Below, piece after piece: positions 1-7,835 of a stretch of DNA of 64,000 nt (positions are counted from its first letter, which is position 1; every line of letters begins with the position of its first letter). Made by a program: the position numbers and the translations under genes. This DNA is from JAFDBW01 sp963825575. Lineage in GTDB: Bacteria; Desulfobacterota; Desulfuromonadia; Desulfuromonadales; BM103. The stretch spans positions 44,798 through 108,797 of the forward strand of contig CAWGUB010000020.1 of the NCBI GenBank assembly GCA_963825575.1, written 5' to 3'. The notes under the pieces are model-generated. The model was given only the letters and a program-made list of their open reading frames with translations. It did no database searches and had not been told where the DNA came from.

Positions 1-218
1 AGCATGTTTTTGAGAGCGCCCGAAGTCACCTCCCAGCTTTTCGCATACTCCTCGGTGTCAACCAGGTATAAAAACTCTGATGCCGCGGCCAGGGTGTGCT
101 GGGTCACAAGCTCGCTGGGAGCCTTGTTGACTGCTGGGACAATGATCCAGAGCAGACTTGCAGCGAACAAGAACAGATGTATGCGCACTTGCCATGGTAT
201 GGCCAGTTTCCTAATCAT
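1..218 (-). CDS. DUF4019-like exported protein, 3' part cut by window edge
   Basis: The gene runs off the left edge, so only about 72 N-terminal codons are visible. The ATG at 218 follows an AGGAGG ribosome site by a few bases. Residues 1-26 look like a signal peptide or membrane anchor (basic start MIRK, then HLFLFAASLLWIIV). After it comes AAASEFLYLVDTEEYAKSW, which resembles the start of the DUF4019 domain (small exported proteins with a conserved Tyr...Ser-Trp motif). The biochemical role of that family is unknown to me. The C-terminus and any operon partners lie outside the window. Confidence 0.55.
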   Translation of the reverse strand, partial: MIRKLAIPWQVRIHLFLFAASLLWIIVPAVNKAPSELVTQHTLAAASEFLYLVDTEEYAKSWEVTSGALKNM

Positions 219-318
219 TGTGTCCTCCTGTCGTAATCAAGAGGAAATGTTTTATTTCATTTTAATACGAGATTGGGCCAGGGGCAACCCGGCGGCCCGG
301 AAATGATGCCGGGGACAG

Positions 319-984
319 TCAACCAAACAGCTCCCCCTGACTCCAGGCGGGTTGCTGCTGCTCTCCCTGGTTGATAATTTTACAGGCGGAGAGCCATAGT
401 TCACGGGTCAGTTCAATGTCGTACTGCGAGTCATGCAGGCGGGTATCGTCGACTTCGATGCCGCAATGTTTCGCGACAGTCGCGAGCTTGAAATTAGGCA
501 GTTCGGCACGTACCGGCTGTAGAATCTGTGCCCAGACCAGCATGACGTCCAGACACGGGTACCAGAACCAGCTGCCGAAGAAGCGGTCGTTGTTCTTTTC
601 CCAGAAACGCCGCATAAAGGGCATGTCAAAACTGTGCGCATTGTAGCCGATGAACTGGAATTTATCTGACTTGTCATACTGGCCGACATATTTCTTGAAC
701 ATTGTGTGCATGCGCACGTAGATCTCTCTCGGATCTTCGAATACCTGCCCGGGGACAGCAAGATGGTCGGGGTGCTCAGGAGGAAGAAACTGTTTGCGGT
801 CAATCCCGGTCACTTCAAGGGCCGTGCTCTCGATCACGTCCTGCGGGAACGGCCTGATAAAATAATCGAACGACTCCATGACGTCATCATCAATCTGGAC
901 ACAACCGGAAATCTGAGTCAGCCCGTTGCATTCCGGGTTGACCCCTGTTGTCTCAACATCGATAAACATCAATTTCTGTTGCAT
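319..984 (-). CDS. DEDDh-type 3'-5' exonuclease (DnaQ-like)
   Basis: A 221-residue RNase-H-fold exonuclease. Exo I is FIDVETTG at residues 8-15 (Asp9, Glu11), Exo II is FIGYNAHSFDMPF near residue 112, and Exo III is the HDSQYDIELTREL segment near residue 185, giving the DEDDh set of metal ligands. Proteins of this type remove nucleotides from 3' ends of DNA or RNA; stand-alone versions act in repair, proofreading or RNA processing. The sequence is single-domain, with no polymerase fused, so the precise substrate cannot be told. It is separated by 29 bases from the hypothetical gene upstream and probably shares its transcript. Confidence 0.85.
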   Translation of the reverse strand: MQQKLMFIDVETTGVNPECNGLTQISGCVQIDDDVMESFDYFIRPFPQDVIESTALEVTGIDRKQFLPPEHPDHLAVPGQVFEDPREIYVRMHTMFKKYVGQYDKSDKFQFIGYNAHSFDMPFMRRFWEKNNDRFFGSWFWYPCLDVMLVWAQILQPVRAELPNFKLATVAKHCGIEVDDTRLHDSQYDIELTRELWLSACKIINQGEQQQPAWSQGELFG

Positions 985-1013
985 AGAATCATTCCATTAC
1001 CGAGCATCGGCCA

Positions 1014-1499
1014 TCAGCGCCGGCTGACGTCGGCGGGCGGACCCTGGAACAGCGCCGAACCGGTCACATCCAGAAAGTTTTCGGTCAGAACGCCCCGCGG
1101 CAGGACCTTTTCTCCGTAAAGGACCCTGTTCCCTTCCTTGATAAATATCTCAACATCAGGGTTTCCGTCCTCGCAAGGCAATTTGACCGCAAAGACCTTG
1201 TAATTCTCCGGAAGTTCGTCGAGCGGCGATTCAGCATTCATCTGGCGGAAAGCATTAACCAGGCCCAGGGCAGTATCGTTATTGGCTTCCGAGACACCAT
1301 CAATGCCGGCCCGGATACAGGCAGCGAGATAATTCTTGGTAAAGTTCCTGGTGTTCTTGGCCCTGGTCAGGGGCCCCAGGGTCAACTCGGAGTTGTCAAA
1401 GGCTGAATCAATCTCACCGCTTTCAACAGCCGCGATGACATCGATGAGCAGGGCATCGAGATCGGCAGGGATCCATTTGTCAGGCTTGAATTCTGTCAT
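1014..1499 (-). CDS. Hypothetical protein, 161 aa
   Basis: I do not recognise this family. The protein is acidic and soluble in appearance, with no signal peptide or membrane segment. The N-terminal half is helical-looking (ADLDALLIDVIAAVESGEI, then RNFTKNYLAACIRAGI). The C-terminal part contains a beta-rich segment with FAVKLPCEDGNPDVEIFI. It starts with ATG at 1499 and lies directly upstream of the exonuclease in the same direction, so the two may be co-transcribed. Codon use matches the neighbours. Confidence 0.6.
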   Translation of the reverse strand: MTEFKPDKWIPADLDALLIDVIAAVESGEIDSAFDNSELTLGPLTRAKNTRNFTKNYLAACIRAGIDGVSEANNDTALGLVNAFRQMNAESPLDELPENYKVFAVKLPCEDGNPDVEIFIKEGNRVLYGEKVLPRGVLTENFLDVTGSALFQGPPADVSRR

Positions 1500-1569
1500 G
1501 GCTTGATTCTAGCGAAGATAAGAGATCAGGGCAAACGGGAATTCGTTCAGCACGCAAAATAACCGCAGC

Positions 1570-1743
1570 TCAATTATAGCCCTGGTCTGCCCCGGGAGCC
1601 GGTTTAATCAAGGCGACGATCAAAATGGCAAAAGGTCCGAGAAAAAGGCCCAGGAGTCCCCATAAGTAAATGTTCCGTTTTTTGCCATGGGCAAGAGAAG
1701 CCGCGGCAAAAGGGAAGACAAGCCATGCAATCAGGTAGTTCAT
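1570..1743 (-). CDS. Small membrane protein, about 57 aa
   Basis: A short open frame with two predicted membrane helices: NYLIAWLVFPFAAASLA, and WGLLGLFLGPFAILIVALI after a basic KKRN turn. It ends in PAPGADQGYN. Two ATGs lie side by side at 1746 and 1743; GGAG stands 5 bases before the second, which I prefer. Small two-helix proteins with an N-terminal NYLIAWL-type segment and a C-terminal GYN are, as far as I recall, common in Desulfuromonadales, but no function is known. The gene stands alone between a hairpin at 1866-1898 and the 161-aa gene. Confidence 0.6.
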   Translation of the reverse strand: MNYLIAWLVFPFAAASLAHGKKRNIYLWGLLGLFLGPFAILIVALIKPAPGADQGYN

Positions 1744-1865
1744 CATATCTCCATAGTGGTTGGTTAATCTCAGATGAGACTATAGAAGATACACATTTTG
1801 GAGGCAGGACGATAGCGCTAATGCCGGCACAGACCCACATGCAAAGGCCCTAACAGGCTACCTCT

Positions 1866-1898
1866 CCTGAGACGGCCCAGTTAACAGGCCGCCTCAGG
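1866..1898. terminator. Inverted repeat, possible terminator
   Basis: CCTGAGACGGCC and GGCCGCCTCAGG form a 12-bp stem with one mismatch around a 9-base loop. It lies just downstream of the dienelactone hydrolase gene on the minus strand. There is no clear T-run, so Rho-independent function is uncertain. Confidence 0.45.
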
Positions 1899-1929
1899 GG
1901 CAGAAACAATATTCACAACTCAAGCTCGT

Positions 1930-2667
1930 TTAACGAAGTGTCTCGTCGAGATATGCGACAAAACTTTGCCACGATTTACGATCAGCATCTTCTCGATACC
2001 GATCTGAACCGAACACGGTGAAGGCATGCGGGGCGCCGCCGTAGGTAATCATCTCATGCTTGACGCCGTGCTTTTCCAGCTCATTTGCCAAGGCAGCGAA
2101 ATCATCCATGGTGATGGCGCTGTCAGCGGTACCGTGCAGAATCAGGAACTGTCCCTTTGCTTTGCTGTAATCCTGCCCTTCCGGAGTACTCAACCCGCCG
2201 TGGAAAGTAACGAAACCTTTAACATCAGCACCGGAACGGGCATATTCAAGGACTGCCGCGCCACCAAAACAATAGCCCATGACAACCGCATTACCTGTGT
2301 TGCCACCTTTCTTTTTGGCTTCATCGACGGCACCCTGAATCAGCGCACGCATCTTTGCACGATCTTTATACAACTCTCCGGTATGTTGTTTTTTGTCCAC
2401 GAGCTCCGTTGGGCGAACACCCTTACCGAACAGGTCTGCGGCGAAAACCGCGTAACCCAGCTCTGCGAGCATCTCCGCTCGCTTGACCTCGTAATCAGTC
2501 AAACCGTCCCAATCGTGCAGTAATATGACCAGCGGGGCTTTGGCAGACGGGCTGGTGTAATAGCCCTCATAGTCGGCTCCGTTGACCTTGTAATCCACGA
2601 CTTGACCGGCAGCGAGAGCAGTGCTGGCAAAAATAAGCATGGTAAAAATTATTGACCAGACTTTCAT
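1930..2667 (-). CDS. Secreted dienelactone hydrolase family protein
   Basis: A 245-residue alpha/beta hydrolase. Residues 1-19 form a signal peptide ending ALA-A, so the enzyme is probably periplasmic. The nucleophile is the cysteine of GYCFGG near residue 133, as in dienelactone hydrolases. The acid is likely Asp in HGTADSAI and the base is His in GAPHAF near residue 212. Family members hydrolyse lactones or esters; the physiological substrate is unknown. The gene is monocistronic by position, with spacing of over 100 bases on each side and hairpin 1866-1898 downstream. Confidence 0.85.
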   Translation of the reverse strand: MKVWSIIFTMLIFASTALAAGQVVDYKVNGADYEGYYTSPSAKAPLVILLHDWDGLTDYEVKRAEMLAELGYAVFAADLFGKGVRPTELVDKKQHTGELYKDRAKMRALIQGAVDEAKKKGGNTGNAVVMGYCFGGAAVLEYARSGADVKGFVTFHGGLSTPEGQDYSKAKGQFLILHGTADSAITMDDFAALANELEKHGVKHEMITYGGAPHAFTVFGSDRYREDADRKSWQSFVAYLDETLR

Positions 2668-2773
2668 AACGTCCTCCAGTAGCTGCTAATAGTTGAGTAT
2701 ATTGATCTGGATTGTAACAGATTTTGAGATGGCGTGTGTTTCGTAGGACAATTTTTGTTCAAAGTATCAGAAA

Positions 2774-3553
2774 TTACGATAACGGGCTCATGGCCATAAA
2801 CTCATCGAGCCAGGCAGCAATCTTTACGTAATGAGAGCCTCGCCAGTAGAGCCGGTGACAACTTGAGCAGCGATGGAACTCTTCGTAGTAAAGCCTGGTC
2901 TTGGATTCCAGACGATCCAAAACATCGGTTTTTTCCACCCTGGCCATCAAGCCGTTGCAAATCATGCAACGCTTCCACAGGTGGAGCCGGTCGGACAAAT
3001 CGTATCGTTTCAGGACTGCGCGCAACTGGCAGTCGATATGGTCACTGCGCACCAGGTATCCATGCATGACCTTGCGATGTTTGAGGATGCCGAGATCGCG
3101 AGTCAGAATGATGCGGTTTTCACGTTCGGCAATTTCCATAATTTCAGCGTCCTCAAGATCGTTCCGGTAGCAGACGTCGAAACCGAGCAGACGCATGCGA
3201 CGAGCGAGTTTGCCGAGATGGACATCGAGAACAAAGCAGACAGGATCAGGGGGACAAGGGGTGAGCTTTAGCGGATTGGCAACTGGAATGTCCGAAAAAA
3301 CCGGATGAACATCAATAATGTCATTGTCTTGCAGAGGATACGAGAAGTTTACAGAGAGCCCGTTGGCGAGGATTACATCGACTTCGGTGTGAGGGATGCC
3401 CATGGCTTCTATGGCATCCTTGATGCCCGGGTTGTCCCTGAAACCATAGGTTGGTCGATCTGCGCGATATCGACGCACCAAGAGCTCTTCAAGCCCGCCA
3501 TGAAAAATGAACCGGGCTGAAGATCCTAAGGAATTATCGGTTTGCCGCGTCAC
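2774..3553 (-). CDS. Mut7-C RNase (PIN-like) protein with ubiquitin/ThiS-like N-terminus
   Basis: About 259 residues. The N-terminal ~85 residues (ARFIFHGGLEELL ... LQDNDIIDVHPVF) match the beta-grasp Mut7-C ubiquitin domain. The rest (FVLDVHLGKLARRMRLLGFD ... RILTRDLGIL) is a Mut7-C/PIN-fold putative RNase with acidic residues. It ends in a zinc-ribbon-like CMICNG ... CSSCHRLYW with four cysteines. The frame is open to 3625, but that would overlap the CDGSH gene by 56 bases. I chose the GTG at 3553, preceded by AAGG at suitable spacing. The substrate is unknown; this is a two-domain protein of recognised but uncharacterised type. Confidence 0.7.
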   Translation of the reverse strand: MTRQTDNSLGSSARFIFHGGLEELLVRRYRADRPTYGFRDNPGIKDAIEAMGIPHTEVDVILANGLSVNFSYPLQDNDIIDVHPVFSDIPVANPLKLTPCPPDPVCFVLDVHLGKLARRMRLLGFDVCYRNDLEDAEIMEIAERENRIILTRDLGILKHRKVMHGYLVRSDHIDCQLRAVLKRYDLSDRLHLWKRCMICNGLMARVEKTDVLDRLESKTRLYYEEFHRCSSCHRLYWRGSHYVKIAAWLDEFMAMSPLS

Positions 3554-3569
3554 GCGTCCCTTGTTTTGA

Positions 3570-3815
3570 CTATGCCCGATTTGCCAAAGAAACTCCGCAA
3601 CTGCCGTCACAGTAAGGCTGGTCACCGGTCAACCCGCAGCCGCAAATGAATACTTTCTGGCGACGCTTGACTTTGAATTCGATCGGCGAACTGTCGCTAC
3701 CGCTGTGAGACTCATCACAGAAAGGCAGGTTTTGCGACTTGCCGCAGGCACAGCGATAATAGGTTCCGGGATCCAGAGTGATTCCTATCGGCATGCCGAC
3801 ATCTTCTTTTTTCAT
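3570..3815 (-). CDS. Tandem CDGSH iron-sulfur domain protein, second motif ends in Cys
   Basis: An 81-residue protein with two CDGSH motifs. The first is C-A-C-G-K-S ... PFCDESH; the second is C-G-C-G-L-T ... PYCDGSC. CDGSH proteins bind a redox-active [2Fe-2S] cluster with three Cys and one His. In the second motif the His position is Cys, so that cluster may be all-cysteine ligated. The start at 3815 is chosen because AAGGAG precedes it by five bases; the frame is open further upstream only through GC-rich repeat sequence. The role is unknown, probably electron transfer or iron-sulfur handling in the cytoplasm. Confidence 0.8.
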   Translation of the reverse strand: MKKEDVGMPIGITLDPGTYYRCACGKSQNLPFCDESHSGSDSSPIEFKVKRRQKVFICGCGLTGDQPYCDGSCGVSLANRA

Positions 3816-3830
3816 ATAAGCTCCTTTTAA

Positions 3831-3981
3831 GACACGGTACGCGGGACGCGGCACGCGGTACGTGGGACGCGGCTTAAACCATAAAACACGAATTAAATAA
3901 CTATAACCTACATTAACAATAAAGTCTTAACTAACTGAACAAAATAGTTTTCTCGTTCCGCGTACCGCGTCCCTCGTCCCG
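3831..3981. repeat. GC-rich word repeats flanking an AT-rich spacer
   Basis: 3831-3873 is built of variants of GGACGCGGCACGCGGTACG, and 3958-3981 carries similar words on the opposite strand (CCGCGTACCGCGTCCCTCG). The 85 bases between are strongly AT-rich. The word GCGTCCCTCGTCCC recurs exactly at about 47358. No gene is seen. Confidence 0.5.
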
Positions 3982-3985
3982 TTAT

Positions 3986-4222
3986 TTAAAAAAACCAGTC
4001 ATAGATAAATTTACCAACAATCCCCAGGATCAGCAACTCCACCAGGGTGACCACGACCACAACCCAAACCTTACCCTTCCCTTTGGGCCTACGTTTAGTG
4101 ATGAATTTAGGCATAAACCTGGACATGTCTTCGTTCATGTTCTCCCAGGCTTCCTTGAAGACACTGTCCTGCTGGTTGTTGTGGCTCGTTGCAGGCTTTT
4201 TCTTTTTTAGCTTGTTGCTCAT
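3986..4222 (-). CDS. Small tail-anchored membrane protein, 78 aa
   Basis: The N-terminal two-thirds is soluble and very basic (SNKLKKKKPATSHNN, then KFITKRRPKGKGK). It is followed by one C-terminal membrane helix (VWVVVVVTLVELLILGIVGKFIYDWFF), so it is probably an inner-membrane tail-anchored protein with a cytoplasmic head. I do not recognise the family. It is isolated between the GC-rich repeat tract and the outer-membrane pseudogene; the start ATG at 4222 lacks a strong ribosome site. Confidence 0.5.
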   Translation of the reverse strand: MSNKLKKKKPATSHNNQQDSVFKEAWENMNEDMSRFMPKFITKRRPKGKGKVWVVVVVTLVELLILGIVGKFIYDWFF

Positions 4223-4299
4223 AAACTGTCCGGGAATATGGTTGTTTGAGAGTACCTATTTTACAAGGTTGGTTCAGCGGCTTCCAGAATGCGAAACCA

Positions 4300-5216
4300 T
4301 TACCAGAACGCGGAGAATCCAACCGCATAGGTATCCGAATCGATGCCGGTCTATTCCTGGGTACGGGTGCCGATGTAAGCGAGCTTGAAACCTATGTGCC
4401 GACTGACTGGAAAGCCCAGGCTGACGGCCCAGCCGACATTCTGTTTCCGGTCGTCTTTTTCCACACCGTCCACAGTTGATTTGCCGCCATAATCATACCC
4501 GGCACTCAAGCCGGCCCAGACTCCCGGGCGAAGGGTGTAGATCAAGTGGCTATGGATCACGTAGAGAGGATCATTTTCGAGCTCCTTGCCGTTGAAGAAG
4601 TCCGTATTGTCTGTGTAGAGCTCAACCACTCCGGTCACTTCCACAGACCACTTGCCGCGGGTGTGAAGCACCCCTAGCTCGAGGCCGGAAGGTGAAACGG
4701 TTGGTGCCGAGGTTGATCAGCTTGTCATTCATGTAGTCGCCGGTCGGCAGTTGTACGGACAGTCCTGTACCGATAATGGTTTCCGTGTCTATGGCTGCAC
4801 GGTAAGCAGCATATTCCTTGCCTTGCAGCGGTGGTGCGCCGTACAGGTTGATCGCAAAACCCAGCCTGGTGTCGGCCCAGCCACTGCGACGGACTGTTGT
4901 GGGAACACCGTCGAGCAGGCCTGTCCAGCGACCCTCCTGGTAACCCTGCAACAGCTCAACCCGGGCCGTTTTATCGAACAGCGCGAAAGTTCGGATATAC
5001 TTCGCGAGCCATGTGTGCAGATCGACCTGCCCGTCTTCGATCTTGAGGACCGGGTCAAAGCTGATATCCGCATCGGTGTGGGCAAATCCGCCACCGATAA
5101 AATTGGTGTTGATCGGCAGGTGGGTCCATCTCCTGGGTTCCAGTTCTTCCGCCAGACAGATCGATGCGAGAAGGTTAACACAGGGCAGGAAAAACCCCGA
5201 AGGCAGATAATTGCCA
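4300..5216 (-). pseudogene. Outer-membrane transporter-like protein (phenol MetA-pathway family), three lesions
   Basis: Pieced together from two frames, the product reads as a ~300-residue outer-membrane beta-barrel of the MetA-pathway/phenol degradation family. Recognisable segments are EPRRWTHLP, GGGFAHTDADISFDP, EGRWTGLLDGVP, INLYGAPPL, VQLPTGDY and KLINLGTNRFTFRP, with C-terminal ALGFSAFW-like DTYAVGFSAFW. There are three defects. No ATG, GTG or TTG starts the correct frame before the signal-peptide segment. One extra base near 4680 breaks the frame (CGAG where CAG fits). A TAG follows GTRTQE 16 codons before the normal end, whose TAA is at 4300-4302. It is very probably dead. Confidence 0.75.
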
Positions 5217-5337
5217 ATCTTGAAAGATGAAAGTTAACTAACTCCCTGTTAAATCAGTGATCCAGAAGAGGTTGCCCGCTTATAGTATATATGCACAAGG
5301 ATATTTCAAATAAATTCAGTCAACTTGATCCCTTGTG

Positions 5338-5585
5338 CTTTCAAGCTTTTCCCTTGTAAGTCTACACTGGCAAGGAGGCCCCCTGTAACAGGCCGGCCTC
5401 TTAAACTCTGTTGTTTGTTGATAACTCGGAAACCTGGCAGAGGAGATGCCCTCCGCAAGGAGAAGGCACTTTTGCATACTTTTGTTGCCGGACAAAAGTA
5501 TGGCGTCGGGCGGGACGCGACCCGCCGGTTATGATTGTGTTTCACAGAAAACAATAGGGGCAACAGATTAAATATCTGTTGCCCT
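5338..5585 (+). repeat. Dispersed hairpin-train repeat, copy A
   Basis: This gene-free stretch is a chain of hairpins. They include GAGGCC...GGCCTC (about 5375-5400) and TGCC-CTCC-GCAA-GGAG-AA-GGCA (5447-5467). ATACTTTTGT-TGCCGG-ACAAAAGTAT spans 5476-5501 and GGGCGGG...CCCGCC sits at about 5508-5526. A terminal GGGCAACAGAT-TAAAT-ATCTGTTGCCC lies at 5557-5584. The stretch from about 5440 to 5530 is nearly identical to the complement of 47516-47605. A shorter relative lies at 57886-57938. It does not look coding. Confidence 0.8.
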
Positions 5586-5760
5586 ATCTATCGCGAAGCC
5601 TTGCTGAATTTTGTCATCAGTCTGAAACCTCCAAACAGGAGGTCCTTCATATAGAAACTTTTTACAAGTGTAGAAACTCGAAAAGTTGGGAAACAGTGCG
5701 AGAGGATTTGTAAGATGCAAAAGTCCGTTCAGGTGGATGGCTTTACAAGTCCTGTAAATG

Positions 5761-5793
5761 AGAATGGCCCATCCAGAGCGGACGGGCCATTTA
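5761..5793. terminator. Terminator-like hairpin after the 33-aa lipoprotein gene
   Basis: AATGGCCC-A-TCC...GGA-C-GGGCCATT forms a strong stem just downstream of the small lipoprotein gene on the minus strand. A very similar hairpin and flank occurs at 54420-54449. The 180 bases between here and the repeat at 5585 hold no gene that I can see. Confidence 0.65.
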
Positions 5794-5811
5794 TACATTG
5801 AGGTCAGTGTG

Positions 5812-5913
5812 TTATATACCCGGGATACCTATAGGCCCAGGCAAGTCAGGGATGCAGCCCGTTGCTAGCAGGAAAATTGACAGCAATAGTAAAGCTAGAA
5901 AAATCTGTTTCAT
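5812..5913 (-). CDS. Tiny lipoprotein, 33 aa
   Basis: The ATG at 5913 follows AGGAG by six bases. The product is a 33-residue protein: MKQ, a 16-residue hydrophobic core, then the lipobox LATGC with the lipidation cysteine at residue 20. The mature tail is only IPDLPGPIGIPGI. After signal peptidase II cleavage this would be a 14-residue lipopeptide, rich in Pro and Gly, anchored in the membrane. A strong hairpin follows the stop. I know no characterised homologue; small entericidin-like lipoproteins are the nearest idea, by size only. Confidence 0.65.
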   Translation of the reverse strand: MKQIFLALLLLSIFLLATGCIPDLPGPIGIPGI

Positions 5914-6054
5914 TAATTACTCCTACTGGCTTTTCAGTCACATCCAAGCGGCATTTCAATAAAATTTATAGTTTTACTAAACTTGCATTGCGGATTTTTC
6001 CCACTTATTCAGAAAATTCCCATTTATTTAGTGTTTCTACAAAAGCAGAGAGTT

Positions 6055-6645
6055 TTACCAGGACCTCACCGGACCGGTATCCACATGAACGAAATTCGAC
6101 CTGGGATAATAACCAACACCGCCACGCCCTAGCTCCAGAGCTGCTTTACGTAGCTTCTTGAGAGGGACATCCGGAATTCTCAAGTCAATCGCCTTGCCCT
6201 GTATGTGATAACTGTGCTTGGCAACCCCACTACTTTTACGGCTCATCTTTGAATTTGTTTCGGGAGAACGGTAGCCAGAGATGATTTCAATCGGACATTG
6301 GCAATCGAACTTGCCTTGTAGCGCAAACAACAGATCAATGGCATGAGGGTCGATCGGCTTGACAGAATCAGCGCGATGATCACGCAACAGGACGTTGATC
6401 TCACTCAGGGCATCCTTGAGGTAAACGCCCTGCTCCCAATAGGCAACCTTGCGCAAGGTCTCGCCGGTATGGGTATTGTAAAGACTCACGGAACGGACTT
6501 CACTGCCAGACAGACTGTAACGCGCCCAGGCCGGGAGCGGGTTGAGACAGACAACGGAGGCCAGCAGGCCGACCTTGAGTAGTTGCCTCCGGTCGATAGT
6601 TGCCTCCGTTTTATTTGTTTGATCTTTAAGCATTGATTTCCGCAT
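6055..6645 (-). CDS. DUF882/YcbK-type peptidase M15 family protein
   Basis: A 196-residue exported protein. The N-terminus has DRRQLLKVGLLASVV, a twin-arginine-like signal followed by a hydrophobic stretch ending AWA. The body matches the DUF882/M15A family (YcbK/MepK-like murein endopeptidases). Zinc ligands are visible in SYHIQGKAIDLRI (His and Asp) and FVHVDTG (His, Asp), with ISGYRSPETN upstream. It probably cleaves peptidoglycan cross-links in the periplasm. Two in-frame ATGs (6645 and 6633) lack a clear ribosome site, so the start is unsure. It is monocistronic by spacing. Confidence 0.85.
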   Translation of the reverse strand: MRKSMLKDQTNKTEATIDRRQLLKVGLLASVVCLNPLPAWARYSLSGSEVRSVSLYNTHTGETLRKVAYWEQGVYLKDALSEINVLLRDHRADSVKPIDPHAIDLLFALQGKFDCQCPIEIISGYRSPETNSKMSRKSSGVAKHSYHIQGKAIDLRIPDVPLKKLRKAALELGRGGVGYYPRSNFVHVDTGPVRSW

Positions 6646-6848
6646 TACCCATGAAAACGTTTTGTGAAACAGTAATCTTTGCGTTTTTAATCAGCAAAAG
6701 GCGTTCCAATCCGGAAAGTGTCGGCACTTCGGATAGTAAAAAAAATCCTGGGAGGTATTTACTCTAATGATTTCAGAATGATGGAGGATTGTCAGGGGAT
6801 AACCAACCTGCGATGCGTGGCAATAGCCTGTCGAACAATCCGCTAATA

Positions 6849-6890
6849 AACGTTGCCGGGTGACGCAATTGTGTCACCCGGCAACGTTTT
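6849..6890. terminator. Strong bidirectional terminator hairpin
   Basis: CGTTGCCGGGTGAC and GTCACCCGGCAACG form a perfect 14-bp stem around an 8-base loop. It is flanked by T-rich sequence on the plus strand (GTTTTTA) and TTTATTA on the minus strand. It closes the dodecin transcript. The rest of 6646-6942 holds no visible gene. Confidence 0.85.
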
Positions 6891-6942
6891 TAACACAGTG
6901 AGGGTTATGGTTCAACTGATTGTTTTTTAATATAGACCCAGG

Positions 6943-7161
6943 TCAGGAAAGTTCGAAAGCAATTTTTAGAACAACCTGGTATTCCGTGACCTTGCCATCG
7001 TCACCGATATGGCCCCGTACTTCCTGGACCTCAAACCATGAGAGTTTCTCCAGCGACGACCTTGCCCTGTCGACTGCACTCTGGATTGCTTCCTCAACAC
7101 TCTTTTCCGACGTGCCGATAACCTCTACCTTCTTGTAAACGCGTGACTCACCGTAAGACAT
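6943..7161 (-). CDS. Dodecin family flavin-binding protein
   Basis: A 72-residue protein starting MSYGESRVYKKVEVIGTS. The start at 7161 is set by GGAGG six bases upstream; the frame is open further but without a ribosome site. The alpha-beta-beta pattern with SVEEAIQSAVDRARSSL and the flavin-stacking Trp in SLEKLSWFEVQEVRGHI is typical of dodecins. These are dodecameric flavin storage or buffering proteins of about 70 residues. It is a single gene followed by a strong terminator at 6849-6890. Confidence 0.9.
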   Translation of the reverse strand: MSYGESRVYKKVEVIGTSEKSVEEAIQSAVDRARSSLEKLSWFEVQEVRGHIGDDGKVTEYQVVLKIAFELS

Positions 7162-7295
7162 TGGATACCTCCACACCTCTGGAATGTAATGATGCAACGT
7201 GAAGGGGTAGCAAAACCATCACGCACCAGAAAATTCTACCAGAGAGGTTGTAATATGCCAGCAGAGGTTACGGTATTCGTCCTAATCGGCAGCAG

Positions 7296-7833
7296 TTATC
7301 CGCCAAAAGTGTTGCGATGGACATGTCCGAAAGGAAGATTCTCGGTTAAATGCCCGGGTTTATTCTCTGCCGGGTATCCGATACCAATAACGCATTCAAC
7401 TGCATGCGTATCAGGAAGGCCCAAAAGCTCCTTGACGAAGTCTTCTGCAGAGGATGTGGCATCATGGGGTCGTAAACGAATCTGAACCCAGCAGCTGCCC
7501 AGGCCGAGCTCTTCTGCAACCAGTTGAATGACCATGGCAGCGATCGAGCAGTCTTCAGACCAGACATCGCTCTTGTCTGCATCCGCTGCGACAACGATCG
7601 CCAGGGGAGCCCTGGATAAAAGTGCCGACCCGCTTTGCTTGGCGTCTCCGAGTTTGAGCAGCAGCTCCCGATCGTTGACGACGATGAACTCCCAGGGATT
7701 GCGCCCGCGTGAGGTCGGTGTGCGTACTGCAGCTTCGACCAGAGCCTCAATCTTGCCCCGACTCAACGGCCCGGGGTTGAAATTGGCGAATGCTCCGACG
7801 CTTGCGCAACAGGTCCAGGACTGCGGATTGCAT
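7296..7833 (-). pseudogene. Nitroreductase family protein, single-base frameshift
   Basis: The true start is the ATG at 7833, two bases after the stop of the REC-PilZ gene, giving MQSAVLDLLRKRRSIRQFQP. The frame is then lost at a run of four C (7756-7759 on the plus strand). Removing one base joins AVESG to KIEALVEAAVRTPTSRGRNPW. The remainder has the FMN-binding nitroreductase pattern (RTPTSRGRNPWEF, DCSIAAMVIQLVAEELGLGSCW, GIGYP). The full protein would be about 178 residues. The lesion could be a homopolymer sequencing error. The role would be NAD(P)H-dependent reduction of nitro or quinone compounds. Confidence 0.75.
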
Positions 7834-7835
7834 AA

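Noticed and set aside
4..306. Open plus-strand frame of 100 codons at the left edge
   Set aside because: It lies opposite the minus-strand gene at 1-218, which has a good ribosome site and signal peptide; the plus frame has no coding features.
4345..4353. In-frame TAG of the outer-membrane gene as a pyrrolysine codon
   Set aside because: The gene also lacks a start codon and carries a frameshift, and no pyl genes are visible; decay is simpler.
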